Shown: positions 19,815-30,539 of the stretch, piece after piece
Layout: every line of letters starts with the position of its first letter
Position numbering within the stretch: the first letter of the stretch is position 1
From: Simmondsia chinensis
Taxonomy: Eukaryota; Streptophyta; Magnoliopsida; Caryophyllales; Simmondsiaceae
NCBI GenBank assembly: GCA_018398585.1
Contig: JAGTTD010000008.1
Coordinates: forward strand, 1,066,501-1,130,500
Direction: 5' to 3'
DNA length: 64,000 nt
Position numbers and translations under genes: made by a program
Notes under the pieces: model-generated
Databases searched by the model: none
The model's input: only the letters and a program-made list of their open reading frames with translations
Told to the model about the DNA's origin: nothing

Positions 19815-20075
19815 TTAAGCTCTATTTACCAAGCACTAATACAACCAATCCCATTAGAATTTCGAAGTTAAGCGTGCTTGGACGATAGTAGTACTAGGAT
19901 GGGTGATCTCTTGAAAGTCCTTGTGTTGCTGATACTATAAGGTTGGGGATCCTCGGAAACAGCTTCTCGGTGAGGTTACACCCTGAAGGGGTAAGGTTGC
20001 ATATATCCACCCTTCCCAGACCCTGCTTATGCGGGAGCTTTTGAGACAATGGGTCTGTTGTTGTTGTTGCGGTGG
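19815..20075 (+). mobile_element. 5S-SINE, full length with target duplication
   Basis: An 11-bp perfect duplication TGTTTGTATAG lies at 19804-19814 and 20076-20086. The 5S head is nearly complete (TTACCAAGCACTAATACAAC, ATCCCATTAGAATTTCGAAG, GTGCTTGGACGATAGTAGTA, AGGATGGGTGATCTC). The Au-like body (CCTCGGAAACAGCTTCTCGG, GGGTAAGGTTGCATATATCC) and a GTTGTTGTTGTT tail follow. Confidence 0.88.
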
Positions 20076-20086
20076 TGTTTGTATAG

Positions 20087-20784
20087 CTGTTTGGTGTTTG
20101 ATGTTGCTTCATATGGTGAACGCTCTGTTTGAAGATCGGAGATGTTCTAGTTTCCGAAGCATATATGAATTTTGATCAAATCGAAGCCAGTTTTAAACAG
20201 TGCGGTGGATTAACCTTCCAACTTCATCGTGCTACCTGTCTGCTGGTACACTTCTTTCTTAAACAATTTCATACCGACTTTGTTTCATAAACGAATCGTG
20301 TAAGATTTTGTCAGGTAGGTTTAAATTCAGTCCAGTTATCTAAATGGGTAACCTGAAATCAACCTGCTTCAAAAACTCTGACCCAAAAACTCCCTCTAAT
20401 AACGAAAGTTGTGGGGAAAGTTCATGTTTCGGAAGCAGATAATGAATGCGACAGCCAGTGCTAAACGGCTTTATACATTTCATCTACATCCTTTCATCGC
20501 GCTCCCGAAATCTGGATATTTTAGAAACATTCCTAGTATATTTAGTGGCAACTTTTGCCTTCAAAACATAGCCTTACCTTCATAAGTTTTAGGAGATCCA
20601 ATATATACATTTTTATTTCATTGATATTGGTAGTATCAGGGGGAGGAGGATGTCAGATTCAAACTCGAGTCTCGGGTTTGGTTAACTGCCAACCTAACAA
20701 TTGGGATAAATTGGGGATTGACATCAAAATATATGTAATAGCCAGTAGGGATAAGATACCAAATTTAGTTGTCTCCGGGCGGTT
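20087..20784. other. Spacer / partial duplication next to the right arm
   Basis: Two imperfect direct copies (TAGTTTCCGAAGCATATATG near 20148 and ATGTTTCGGAAGCAGATAAT near 20424) share AGCCAGT downstream. The part 20508-20772 matches 14434-14562 inverted. No gene was recognised. Confidence 0.4.
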
Positions 20785-21190
20785 GTGCAATGGCAGAACC
20801 AGACATCAAATCTCAAAAACATGTTCCCGAATTTGGTAACCAAAGAGTATTTGCCGAGCAAAGAAGAGTTAGATAGCTTCAAAAAGTGTGTGACAAGCGT
20901 AGCAGCACTTGACTGCTTAGTATGCTTGAAATTGGACGTATTTGTGATGACCCATGGAGGCAACTTCGTTAAGTTGATTATCGGATACTAATGATGCACT
21001 GGTCATTTGTTAAAGTCCATAAAACCCGACAAGGGTCTCGTGTCCAAGTTCTTCGGTGACCCGTATATGTGCTGTGACGTCTTTGTAGAAGACATCGTGG
21101 TGACGCATCAGAGCCGAACAGGCTCTCTGAGGGGATTTTCCCTAACTATTGACCAAGTGAAAATTACCCTTGTTTCTAACATTGTGTTTA
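20785..21190 (+). pseudogene. O-fucosyltransferase family 3' end, right-arm copy
   Basis: One frame encodes MFPNLVTKEYLPSKEELDSF, VMTHGGNFVKLIIGY, then TAA TGA in frame, then HLLKSIKPDKGLVSKFFGDP and FVEDIVVTHQSRTG. A one-base shift afterwards moves the conserved FPNY into another frame. These are the C-terminal landmarks of plant O-fucosyltransferase-like proteins. Two in-frame stops and a frameshift, with no upstream exons, make it a pseudogene. Unlike the left-arm copy it is not interrupted by an LTR element. Confidence 0.78.
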
Positions 21191-21599
21191 TTGCATAATT
21201 TCACTTGCCCGAGCATCTCTATAATCTATAGGTGCTATCCTGTAAAGAGAATGTTTACGAAGGCCACGACTTCCAAGTAACACAATTTAAACAATTGCCT
21301 ACAATCTTATGCAGCTATGTATTCCTAGAAATAATATTATTAAGCATTTTTTAAAGGTTATTTCATATTGATTTATCCTGGTCAGATTACTAGTGCCGTA
21401 GTTTCCAAATGAGGACCTTTTCTGAGAACAAAATCAAAACGAAAGAGCCCATTCCTGCTAGGACCTTTGCCTTCAAAATGGAAAGCCTTACCTTCGTAGG
21501 TTCTACGAGATTCAACGCATCAAAACATATGTATGAGATACAAAATTCTGTTGCTTATATATGTATATTTTTGTGGAATGAGGTGGTACTGTCCTTTGA

Positions 21600-22195
21600 T
21601 TTCGCTTTTGCTCGGTCAAGATTACTGAGAGAGTTACGTATGCTTTCCGCAGGTGCATTGTTGCGCTTGGTGCTAATCGAGCGATTAGGAAGTGTCGAAT
21701 GCCTTTGCCTTGATGGCTGCATTTCAGCAGCTTTCGCTCTCGTCATTCTTCAGCTTCCTCTTTCCCCCTGTTCTTTCTCTTGGCGCTTCCTCTTGGTTCC
21801 GAGTTTTTGGCGCTCTCGGAATCTTCATTGCTACCGACCTTGTCTTTGCCTCTCTCTCCCCTGGCCCCCCCTCGACTCAAGCACGTCAGATTGTGTGCGG
21901 CATTGACTTCCTCGCTCCACAACGAGGAAGTCGAAACTGCGATTGAGTCATTCGGGTCATCGGGATTCTGTGTACGCAAATCTAACTCAGTGGAATGATC
22001 CGTTCCAACGTACTTGACAAGAAAGATCCTACCACAACATTATCCGACGTGGCATCGGATCTTTTCTTTTTCAATTTCCATCCTGCCAAACCGTCAAGAA
22101 GATCAAAAGTGACTTGTGTTGGACCCGAATTTGAAATATTAGGGTCATCGGGACTCCGGATCAAAGAATCCGAATCTTGAGGTGATGGATTGTTA
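21600..22195 (-). pseudogene. Right-arm copy of the 183-residue unknown gene, broken
   Basis: Minus-strand pieces SPDDPNISNSGPTQVTFDLL, DGLAGWKLKKKRS and NPDDPNDSIAVSTSSLWSEE match the left-arm protein. They lie in different frames because of small deletions: a missing run after KKKRS and a lost segment right after the start codon that leaves a stop five codons in. The leader and promoter-like TA run are preserved upstream (22200-22368). Confidence 0.72.
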
Positions 22196-22342
22196 CATTT
22201 TATTTCTCATATGAGCACACGGGACATAACGCCAACAACAATGAAAGTAGGGGAAGTAAACTGGAGGGAATGAGGAAGGAGAGTGAAATAAAGAGAGAAA
22301 TTGAGTTTGTCTTACTGTCAAATAAAGCAAGTGCAGCAATAC

Positions 22343-22365
<23 letters not shown>

Positions 22366-22373
<8 letters not shown>

Positions 22374-23120
22374 GAGGTAAGGTGAACGCTAGATTTCTTA
22401 CTCAAAGTTAGGAAAATTTAGCGATTTATGTTGAATAATCCGTTGAAGTTGTATATGAATTCCCTTCTTATATCTGCCGCTTCATTTCCTTCGCGAAAAA
22501 TATGAAATACTCTGTACTCTACCAAGGACTATAGCATATCTCAGGTGTTCTCAATTATGATTCTAATTTGTCAAGGGCACTAGTATTCACAATGGATGAC
22601 TCGAATTATCGTAAGACTATTACATATATACATATAGAGAGAGAGAGAAAGAGAGAGAGCGCAACAAACTTAACTAAGAAGCTTTATAATCAGCTCCAGT
22701 GTCGGTTTTGACATGGTCCGGGCTCCAAGCTAAAATTTTAAGTGTACCTTTTCATATACAACAAATTATAAGAACTTTAATTATAGAATTATATTAACAA
22801 TTGATATTTTAAAAATTACAAGACAAAAAAATTGGAGGTTGGTTGTTTTGATTGTGTTCGGCCCTGATCATCTCTACTAGCAGGGAATAATAAGAAGGTA
22901 AGTTTTAAGCTTCATTATCCTCCTTCCACTCGGAAAAAAAATTTGCATTACTGTCATTCCTCTTTATCCCGTACAATCCTATTGTCAAACAGGCGTTACA
23001 AGTCTAATCTATATATATATAAATATATCATAAAGTATAAGAAAAATCTCGGGACTCGTCTTTATGGATCAATCTTCCTCGTATCATTTAGTATATAACT
23101 CTAATCTTCTGTATACTCTC
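22366..23120. other. Intergenic DNA with GA and TA microsatellites
   Basis: GAGAGAGAGAGAAAGAGAGAG lies at about 22637-22660 and TA repeats near 22330-22368 and 23010-23030. No coding signal. It includes the region downstream of the GH5 gene's stop codon. Confidence 0.4.
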
Positions 23121-26100
23121 TTAAGTCCAATTTCCAAACAAACGCTTGAACCGGTTCGGTCTCGGTTTAACAAAGGAATTAAAATTTTTAACAGAAGAAT
23201 ATTTTCTAGTAGAATTAACAATTTTAAACCACTGGCTCTCCGGATCACAATTAGCATCCGTGTTCAAGCACTTGCACATAGTAGTAGTTATAATGTTCTT
23301 GTTGGAATCCACGTCTAAGCAAGCCGTCATGTTCACCCCAATTTGTGCACCAAGGTGCATCCCGGACTCGGATATCGGTGCCCATGTTGTACCCGGGTTC
23401 GAGCAGTCGAGACTGAGTTTCGCGGGTTTGTCCAATCCATCGGTTCGTAAGCAGAGGTTCGTGGCTTGTATGGCGAGGGTCTTTTCGGGTGTGTAGGTCC
23501 AGGGTTCGGACTCGGAACACGGACCCAAGGCTAGTGAGTCGGAGTGAGAGGCTCTTAGTATACAAAGTCCAGTGAATGGATGGAATACTATGTTGTGTGG
23601 GTCGGATTCTGACAGTCCAGGACCTGCATAAAATAGTCATGTAAATTGCATATTAGTACCACGGTTATTAAAATTCCAATTTGAATCTTAGAATTTTACG
23701 ATTCTACGATTCCATAATTAGCGACAGATCTGAATCTTAAGTAGAATTTTAATTTTGTAGAATTTTACTATTCGTTGAGATTACATGAAGCTTAGGGGTA
23801 GAATCGTAAAAGAATCGTAACACTATTTTACGATTCTACCAACCTGACCTTGGTTTTGTCACGAGCCAAGAACCGATCAACCCGTTTTTGCTTTTATTAT
23901 TTTGTATCAATATGTAATGTAAAAATGTAAAATTAATTAGTAAAAATTTAATTTAAATTTTGAATTTAGGAGGGGGGCCGGTTGGGGGGCATGGAAGTAG
24001 GCTAGGATTACTTGTTTAGCATGGTTAAACATTAATTAATTTGTGGGCTATAGTAAGGGTCTAGGGTGTAGGTGTGTTGGGTGTGTGTTCCCTCCCCAAG
24101 CTCTATTTAAGCATGTATCAACCTTGTATTTTTGGCATCAAAAATCAAAGTTAAATTTCAAATTATTCCTCTCTCTCTTTCTCTCCTCTCTACCGTCACT
24201 CTCCCCTCTCCCTCTTCTAACTACTAAACTTCTCTTCTTTTCTATAACTTATTCTCTAAATTCTCTTCTCAATCTCTTCTTTCTTCATCTAATCTCTAAT
24301 TCTCTTCTTAATCTCTTCTCTTTCCCTCTCTCGATCTTTCTCCCAAAATTATCCAAGTCACGGACTTGGGTTCGTGACAGATTTTACCAAGGTATACGAA
24401 TAAAAAATTAAAATATGATATAAATTTAGTTACTTTTAAAAACTTAAATTAAGTTTAGTTTTATGTTTTAACATTAATATAAAGTTCGAGTAATAGCATA
24501 TATCTTAAAAGTTCTCTTGATTATTATAACATAAAATTACACATATATGTGGCATGATAATATTTTTATCATAGTTGATTATGTTTCTTATATATACTCA
24601 TGTAAGTAAAGGTCTTATTAATAATTTTTTGAATTATATAACTGATATTGATACAAAAATTTTATAATATGTATTTAGTAGAATCTTACGATTCTCGATT
24701 TGATTCTACGATTCCGATTCTAAAAGCTCCTACCGATTCTAAGTAGAATCCCGATTTTAACAACCTTGATTAGTACTATGTGATTTGTGTATTAATATTT
24801 GGGTTTTTTTTTTAATGAAAATCACCTACATTTTAAGTGCGGTTTAGAAAAATTATTTAATTCTACTTTTTTAAAATTACATGTAAACTTTTTAAAAGTT
24901 TTTCAATGTCACACATAATGATGACACTGTTAAGTTTTCGTTAAAATAAATACAAAATTACCAAACTTTCCTCAATAAAACTTATTTTTATCAATAAATT
25001 ATAAAAAGTTTTACAAATTCAGAGGTAAAGGATAATACCATCATTTGCTGAATACATTACTTAAGCTAATTTAATTAAATTAAGTTAAACTTAGTATTTT
25101 GATGCATTTATACCTAAAATGTAACGTTTCATTTGACGGAAAGTTAACGTTGTCATCGGTAAGTGTGACATTGAAATTTTTTTGAAAAGATTAGGTGTGA
25201 CTTTAAAAAATTAGAAAAGTTGGGCGGTTTTTTGAAACTGCACCTAAGTATGCGGTTTTCAGTTAAAAAAACCCTTAATTTTTTATTCACAAATTTTTTG
25301 AAATAACTTTTTTTGTTCCTCTAAAATGTTACATTTATTTTTGGACCATTTTACTAAATGTATGTAACCTTTTGACTAAAAAATTATTACTAAATGTTTA
25401 AATCTCGAAATATCTAGTACAAGGTGAGGACGGTAGGTTGATATCGTGTTCCTTGGTCCAAATGCACGCCTAACATAACCGTACTAGATCGAGCTGAAAT
25501 TACCCAGTTGTTCAGCTTACATTAATTTTCTGTCACTAGTTTAACGTGAAATATAATTACTAAACACACATGTAAAATTTTTTAGCTCGATCCCATTAGA
25601 TTGGGGGCACTGGGAAGTCCTCACCCTCAGGTTGGAGGCACTAGGAAACAGTCTCTCTTCAGGTTAACACCCTAAAGGGGGAAGGCTGCGTACATCGGCC
25701 CCCATTAGACCCTGCGTAGGCGGGAGCCCTTGAGGCACTGAGTATGTTCCTTTACATGTAAAGTTTTTAACAGTTTCGAAACGAGTAACTAACCTTGAAG
25801 GGGAGATTGAAGGAGAGAGATTCTCTTTAAGAAGCTTGAATTCCTCACATCATTCCAATCCTTATTCAACACTCCATAGTACTCTTCCAACCCCACCACA
25901 CCTTCCCTTATATAGTAACTCCCCACCAAGCTCCACAAGGCCCAATCCAAGTCCAACTCCGCGGCCCGGCCCATTAAGCATGTGAAGTATCTATTGTCAT
26001 CTACATTCTTACCCCTCAAATCCATCCCAAACTCACTCATAAACAAGGGGTACCCTCGGTCTAATAAGAACTCGGATCCCCCCGTGATTCGCCCCGTAAC

Positions 26101-29100
26101 TGATCCGCATACTTGGTTTGGATTGCTGTTTGTCCAGGCCGAAGCGTCGGAGAAACTGTACCAGTGGAACTCGTAGACTGCCTTTTTGGCAAAGGGGAGG
26201 GTTACGGGTCGGTTCCGGAGGAAGCTTAAGTCCGTGTCGTAGCTTAGACCGGACAAGATTACTAGCAGGTTTGGGTTGGCTGCGTGGACCGCTTCTGCCC
26301 CTTTTTGCATGTACCTACGTTTGATTTTATGTCACGGAAAACCAGTTTAAGATTTTAAAACTCGTATGTGGAGAGGGAGACTGTTTTCTCTATTCTAGAG
26401 AGAACGGTTGGAAAAATAGGCACCTGTACCAATCGGTGACATTTTGTCGAGGTCCACGGAGCTCGTTCCTCAAGCTCATAGCCACCACATTCGGGGTGCC
26501 CTTAAAAGTTGTAGCCATTTTAGAGAGTCCTTGTACCCAGAGCTCGGGGTCGAACTCAGGGTCCCCGAAGAAGCCATTCCCATCGGAGTCGCTACAACAC
26601 CACCCGGGTTTGCTTATATGGTTGTCCAATATCACCATCACATTGTTCTTCCCTAGGGTGCCGCCTGCGTTAGTAGCTTAATCGAGTCAATTTTATGTTT
26701 TCCTTAAAATATTATAGCAAACATGATGTTAATTAGTTATGTTAGGATTATGCCTCAAATTTATATATTTAGAAATTAAGGGTAGCCGAGAGGTCACCGA
26801 TCGATCGGGTGATTTAAGTGAAAAATACCTGTTTTGACCGAGAGAGGGCCGATTGATCCGGAGTCGTTTTTCCGCGAGGGTTATAAATAGACCTATTAGG
26901 GTTTCAGTTTAGGTATCCAATTTTAGAGTGAGACCGCCGTCATTAAAAGAGAGATGTGATTTTATATTTCCTCCAATTCAGATATTCGAATGCTACGAGA
27001 GTTCAGAGGAAGTGATCTATAATTCTCCATAGATCTCGTTAAGAGGAAGTGTGATTGTAATTCTTCCGTTTAAGTTCAATAAAGATCTCCATCTCCGCCC
27101 GTAGTTTTCTCCTCTCTCGATTGTAGAGGAGTTTCCACGTAAATCACTGTGTTCTTCTTGTTTGTTCTTTCTTTCACCTATTTTGTTTACTTCTCGTTTG
27201 TGTGAATCATATTATTTGAATCGAATCAATTGATTAGGGTTTATGCTTCCGCATCAAGATTTTTCTAACAAATTGGTATCACAGTATATCAATTTGTTCC
27301 AGATTTTCTTACATGTTCAAATATCCTTATACAATTTGTCAGTGTTTATAGACATAAATGTAATTATATGCATATATTTTTTTAAAAATTTAACAAATTT
27401 TTGATCGAATTTCTTTATGTATTTCCCCTCATAAAAACAAAAGAGTTTTTACTAGAATTCACCTAAATTTTACGTGGGGTTTCAAAAAATCACTTAAATT
27501 TTATAATTTCTCATTAACTATTTAAACGTTACAAAATTTTCAATGTCACACCTTAATATTAACGATGTTAACACCCATTAGTTTTTGTTGACGTAGCATT
27601 TAAATAAAAATATTTTAATGTATTTATAAATTTTTTAAATGTTTTAAAATTATTTACATGTAAATTCAAATTTATTAAAATTATTTATTTTTTCTTCAAA
27701 CTTTACATGAGCAAAGACTAATGAATATTAACTGTGTTAATATTAAAATATAATATTAAAATTTTTTATAAAATTTAGATACTTTTTTTAAACTATACCT
27801 AAAATTTAAGTTTTTTTTTTTCAGTAAAAAAAATCCAAAAAAAAGGGCAAATATTTGTTGGGAATGTAGAGAGCAAAAGTCAACATACTTTAATGGATGG
27901 AACATGAGTGGTTGAAATTCTGATTTGGAGTAGTTAATTTTCATTCACCTTTACTGCTATTTTTTTCTTTTTTTTTTTTATTGTATTATTATTTATTATT
28001 TATTTATTACTTATTATTAATATTTATTGCTCACTTATTGTCAACTGTAACAACAAACCGCATTATGGGCCATCATCGGACGAGTCTCCTGCCCATACAG
28101 TGATCGTCCAGAGGTAAGGAATTCGATTTTTATTAAGGATATGCTCATGACTTACCTGCTCGTATGGATTGTGGACCTCCTCGTGGGTCTGAGATTGGTG
28201 TTACAGGAATTCCGATTTACCAATTCCCGTTCCAATCAAGAAAAATAAAGTTTAAGGGAGAAAAAAAGTGAAATTTAGGGAGAAAGAGAGAATGATTAAT
28301 ATTCCAAAATTATGAATTCATACAAGCCTCGTGTCCTCTATTTATATAACTAGGGAGGGAGATAACCAACTAATACTAATATTATCATAATTACGTAATA
28401 AAAGAGAAAATTACTTATATTATTATTAAAATAAAATTATTTATTAAAATATTAGTTAATTATATATTTAATATATAATTAACTTATATATTCTAATCAG
28501 TTAGTTGAGATAACCCAATTCCTTGTTGCCAAAAAAACATACCACATTATTACTGCATTGGTGTCGGCAACTACGTAACTAAAGTGAAATTCCTCCAGTG
28601 ATTTCGCTGTTTTATTTTTATTTTCTTATTTTTGTTTATTATATAGTTAAACTATAAATAAAAATTTTAAAAATTAAATTAGTTTTTGAATTCTAAAAAT
28701 AGAAAAAAGAAACGATATCTAGCAAACCAAAGATAACTAAAATTGGTAGAAAATCTAGAAAATTTAGGGCAATCGTCAATCCGAGCCAAGAGAGCCCTGC
28801 TATAGAGCTCTCTAGCCCTTCACCGAGTATGTTCCTCTTATAGGGGTTGGCTGTAAGCGTTTTTTAGGGTTTCAGTTTCTCCTTTTTGCTCTGTTTTTAT
28901 CCAGTTCATAGCGTCTTTTCTAATTTTTTTGTTGGGTACAGGTTTTACTGTGGAGCTAACGCTTTTGTTTTCTTGGGCTTTGTTGTGGTTCCGCTCGAGG
29001 ACAATTCAACATCTTCTTTATGGAGAAAAATATTTTACAATAAAGCAATAATTACTGCTTATACGTACAACAAAATTGCGGAAATGTGTGAAAAACTTTT

Positions 29101-30430
29101 TGGTCAAAACAAGCACTTGTTTATTTTAATCATAAGCGTTTCACATTAGAATTTTTATTAACAAATTTCTGTTAAGCGGGGTAATTCATTAGTTTTATAT
29201 GATGATCTATTTTTCTCTCGCAACTTCAATATGGAATTCTATTCGATTCATGTGTGGAATCCTTAACGATTCTTAAAAACCAACCATTTCCAATGATTAA
29301 GCTTATGAATAAAGGTTCGGAAATGATTGTATAATTTAACATAAATGTAAAGGAAACGGTTATCCCATAAACTTTAAGTTGAATGTTGAAGGTCTAAAAA
29401 TAGTTTTATACTCTAACATTCTTCCTTATGCAAATGTAAACTGGGTTTGAATCACAGATAATGCACAAGCCTGCCAATACCCTATGCTTAAAATGTATTA
29501 ATATTTAGAGTGGGGTTGTTGGAATTCAAACTCGTAAACCTTTTGGTTAGCAAGGTTCTGATACCATGTCCAAGAACTAACTACTCCGAAAATTAAACTA
29601 ATGGATGGAGAGTCATTAATAATTTTATACTCTAACATACCCACTCATGCAAATGCCAACCGGGTTTAAAGCAGAGATAATGCATAGACTCACATGTAAG
29701 AAAAAAACAACATTCTCAGTGCTACAAGAGCTTCCGCCTAAGTAGGATCTGGGGGATGGATGTACGCAGTATTATCCCTTCAGGGTGTTATCCTAAAGAG
29801 AGGTTGTTTCCGAGAACTTCCAACCTGAGGGGTGCAACACGAGGACTTCCCAGGAGGTCACCCATCTTGTACTACTCTCGTCCAAACACGCTTAACTTTA
29901 AAGTTCTAATGAGATCTGATGCTTGCATGTTAGTACCCTCTTAGGTACATAAATTCGCATGTGAAGTTCTTAATAATGTATCATATGCAGAAAAACAAAA
30001 CAACGCAGATTACATGAAGTACCTGGAAAGCATCAAACAGAGACACATCAACAACATCCGGATTATAGCTCCGGATCCGACCCACAGCCTCGGACACTCC
30101 GACCCGATTAAACTGCTCCCTCACTGACGTGGCTGCCAGCGTGTCATTCGTTGCCAGGTAGAGCGGCCACGTCAGCCTCACGCAGTTAAACCCCATTTCC
30201 AATATCCGTTTCGAAACCGCCGTCGCGGGCGACTTGCTCAGCCCCTCTGCCACTGCCGTGTCCAGGTGCGCCGCCCAGTTCACACACGTGAGCTTCACGC
30301 GCCGCCCATGCGCGTCCACAATCCACCGTGAATCGGTGGAGAGCGGCACCGCCACCGCCTCAGTGGCATGGAGTGTAAATATGGAGTGAATGGAGGATAA
30401 TAATATAAATATAAATATCTTGCGATACAT
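23121..30430 (-). CDS. Secreted GH5 (cellulase-family) glycosidase with C-terminal beta-trefoil-like region; possible frame break
   Basis: Four exons on the minus strand: 30430-30023, 26664-26424, 26314-25794 and 23623-23121, for about 555 residues, the usual length of plant GH5 proteins of this type. Exon 1 encodes a signal peptide (IFIFILLSSIHSIFTLHA) and WIVDAHGRRVKLTCVNW. Exon 2 has VMVILDNHISKPGWCCSD and RNELRG, whose Glu is the expected acid/base. Exon 3 has EFHWYSFSD and MSEFGMD, whose Glu is the expected nucleophile. Exon 4 (HNIVFHPFTGLCI, TNLCLRTDG, CLDVDSN) resembles a ricin-B-type carbohydrate-binding fold. Exons 2-3-4 join in phase. Exon 1 ends in phase 0 but both exon 2 acceptors open one base out and hit TAG, as if about 7 nt were missing. 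The gene may therefore be disabled. A TATA box lies at 30474-30484. The introns hold many transposons. Confidence 0.85.
23663..24775. mobile_element. Inverted-repeat element with a nested solo LTR, in GH5 intron 3
   Basis: GGTTATTAAAATTCCAATT on the left is inverted relative to CCCGATTTTAACAACC on the right, and GATTCTACGATTCC motifs are clustered in both arms. TTAGTAC occurs at both outer flanks as a possible duplication. The interior is replaced by the solo LTR at 23857-24379. Confidence 0.55.
23857..24379 (+). mobile_element. Solo LTR
   Basis: 523 bp starting TGTCACGAGCC and ending TTCGTGACA, with inverted ends. Flanks GGTTT and GATTT are a 5-bp duplication with one mismatch. CTCTATTTAAGC near 24100 may be the LTR TATA box, followed by a CT-rich leader. 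Reading strand is inferred from these. Confidence 0.65.
24795..25276. mobile_element. Foldback element (CACCTACATTTTA type)
   Basis: AAAATCACCTACATTTTAAG at the left pairs inverted with the right end (CACCTAAGTATGCGGTTTTC). Long arms contain AATGTCACACATAATGATG and its inverse GTAAGTGTGACATTG. Relatives lie at 27440-27835, 52215-52748 and 58665-59310. Confidence 0.6.
25584..25753 (+). mobile_element. 5S-SINE, internally deleted copy
   Basis: Flanking duplications ACATGTAAAATTTTTT and ACATGTAAAGTTTTTA (25568-25583, 25754-25769). The head keeps only CGATCCCATTAGA; the rest of the 5S is replaced by TTGGGGGCACTGGGAAGTCC. The body and GTATGTTCC end are intact. It is intronic in the GH5 gene, just past exon 3. 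Confidence 0.75.
26740..27290 (+). mobile_element. Copia-type LTR with adjoining primer-binding site
   Basis: An LTR of 531 bp (26740-27270) starts TGTTAGGATTATGCC and ends TTTTTCTAACA. It is followed by AATTGGTATCACAG, a degenerate initiator tRNA-Met primer-binding site. CCGATCGATCGG lies at about 26798. Only this LTR and a short leader remain, inside GH5 intron 1. A relative on the other strand is at 57615-58093. Confidence 0.65.
27440..27835. mobile_element. Foldback element (CACCTAAATTTTA type)
   Basis: AATTCACCTAAATTTTACG on the left and ACCTAAAATTTAAGTTTTT on the right are inverted-arm landmarks, with AATGTCACACCTTAATATTA and its partner near 27725. In GH5 intron 1. Confidence 0.5.
27836..29339. 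other. GH5 intron 1 DNA, unassigned
   Basis: AT-rich stretches. A block at about 28030-28370 with CTCTATTTATATAACTAGGG may be an LTR end. A possible SINE tail scrap is at 28785-28835. The open frame at 28886-29149 lacks any family signature. No exon was recognised. Confidence 0.35.
29340..29700 (-). mobile_element. Minute TRIM-like tandem (very short LTRs)
   Basis: Two similar blocks end in TTTTATACTCTAACAT (near 29402-29418 and 29621-29637). Each is followed by CTTATGCAAATG/CTCATGCAAATG and GATAATGCA. GGTTCTGATACCATG at 29554-29568, read in reverse, is an initiator tRNA-Met primer-binding site, so the LTR starts TGTCCAAGAACTAAC at about 29566 and is only about 70 bp. Similar ends occur near 8235 and 12980. 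Confidence 0.5.
29715..29950 (-). mobile_element. 5S-SINE with complete head
   Basis: Minus strand: GGTACTAACATGCAAGCATC, AGATCTCATTAGAACTTTAA, GCGTGTTTGGACGAGAGTAG, GGTGACCTCCTGGGAAGTCC, then GTTGCACCCCTCAGG and the Au-like body ending GCTCTTGTAGCACTG. It lies within GH5 intron 1 only about 75 bp from exon 1. Confidence 0.8.
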
Positions 30431-30473
30431 CTTTATAATTTTGGTGTTGTAATGTGGAGGGAATGAAATAAGA

Positions 30474-30484
30474 GTATTTATAGT
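30474..30484 (-). promoter_or_regulatory. TATA box of the GH5 gene
   Basis: Minus strand CTATAAATACT about 45 bp upstream of the ATG at 30430, leaving a very short leader. GGGCCGGGCCGGGCC, possibly a site II-like GC cluster, lies further upstream near 30510. Confidence 0.6.
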
Positions 30485-30539
30485 GTTAAAGGAGTGTGAT
30501 GGTCCGGGCTGGGCCGGGCCGGGCCGAGTCTAGTTACTC

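Larger units (their letters stand above)
20750..22365 (-). repeat. Right arm of the inverted duplication
   Basis: Opposite-orientation counterpart of 13296-17690. It lacks the LTR element, and the empty site near 21060-21095 aligns base for base (35 columns) with the left-arm junction once one GCAG copy is removed. Both gene copies in this arm are broken. Confidence 0.75.
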
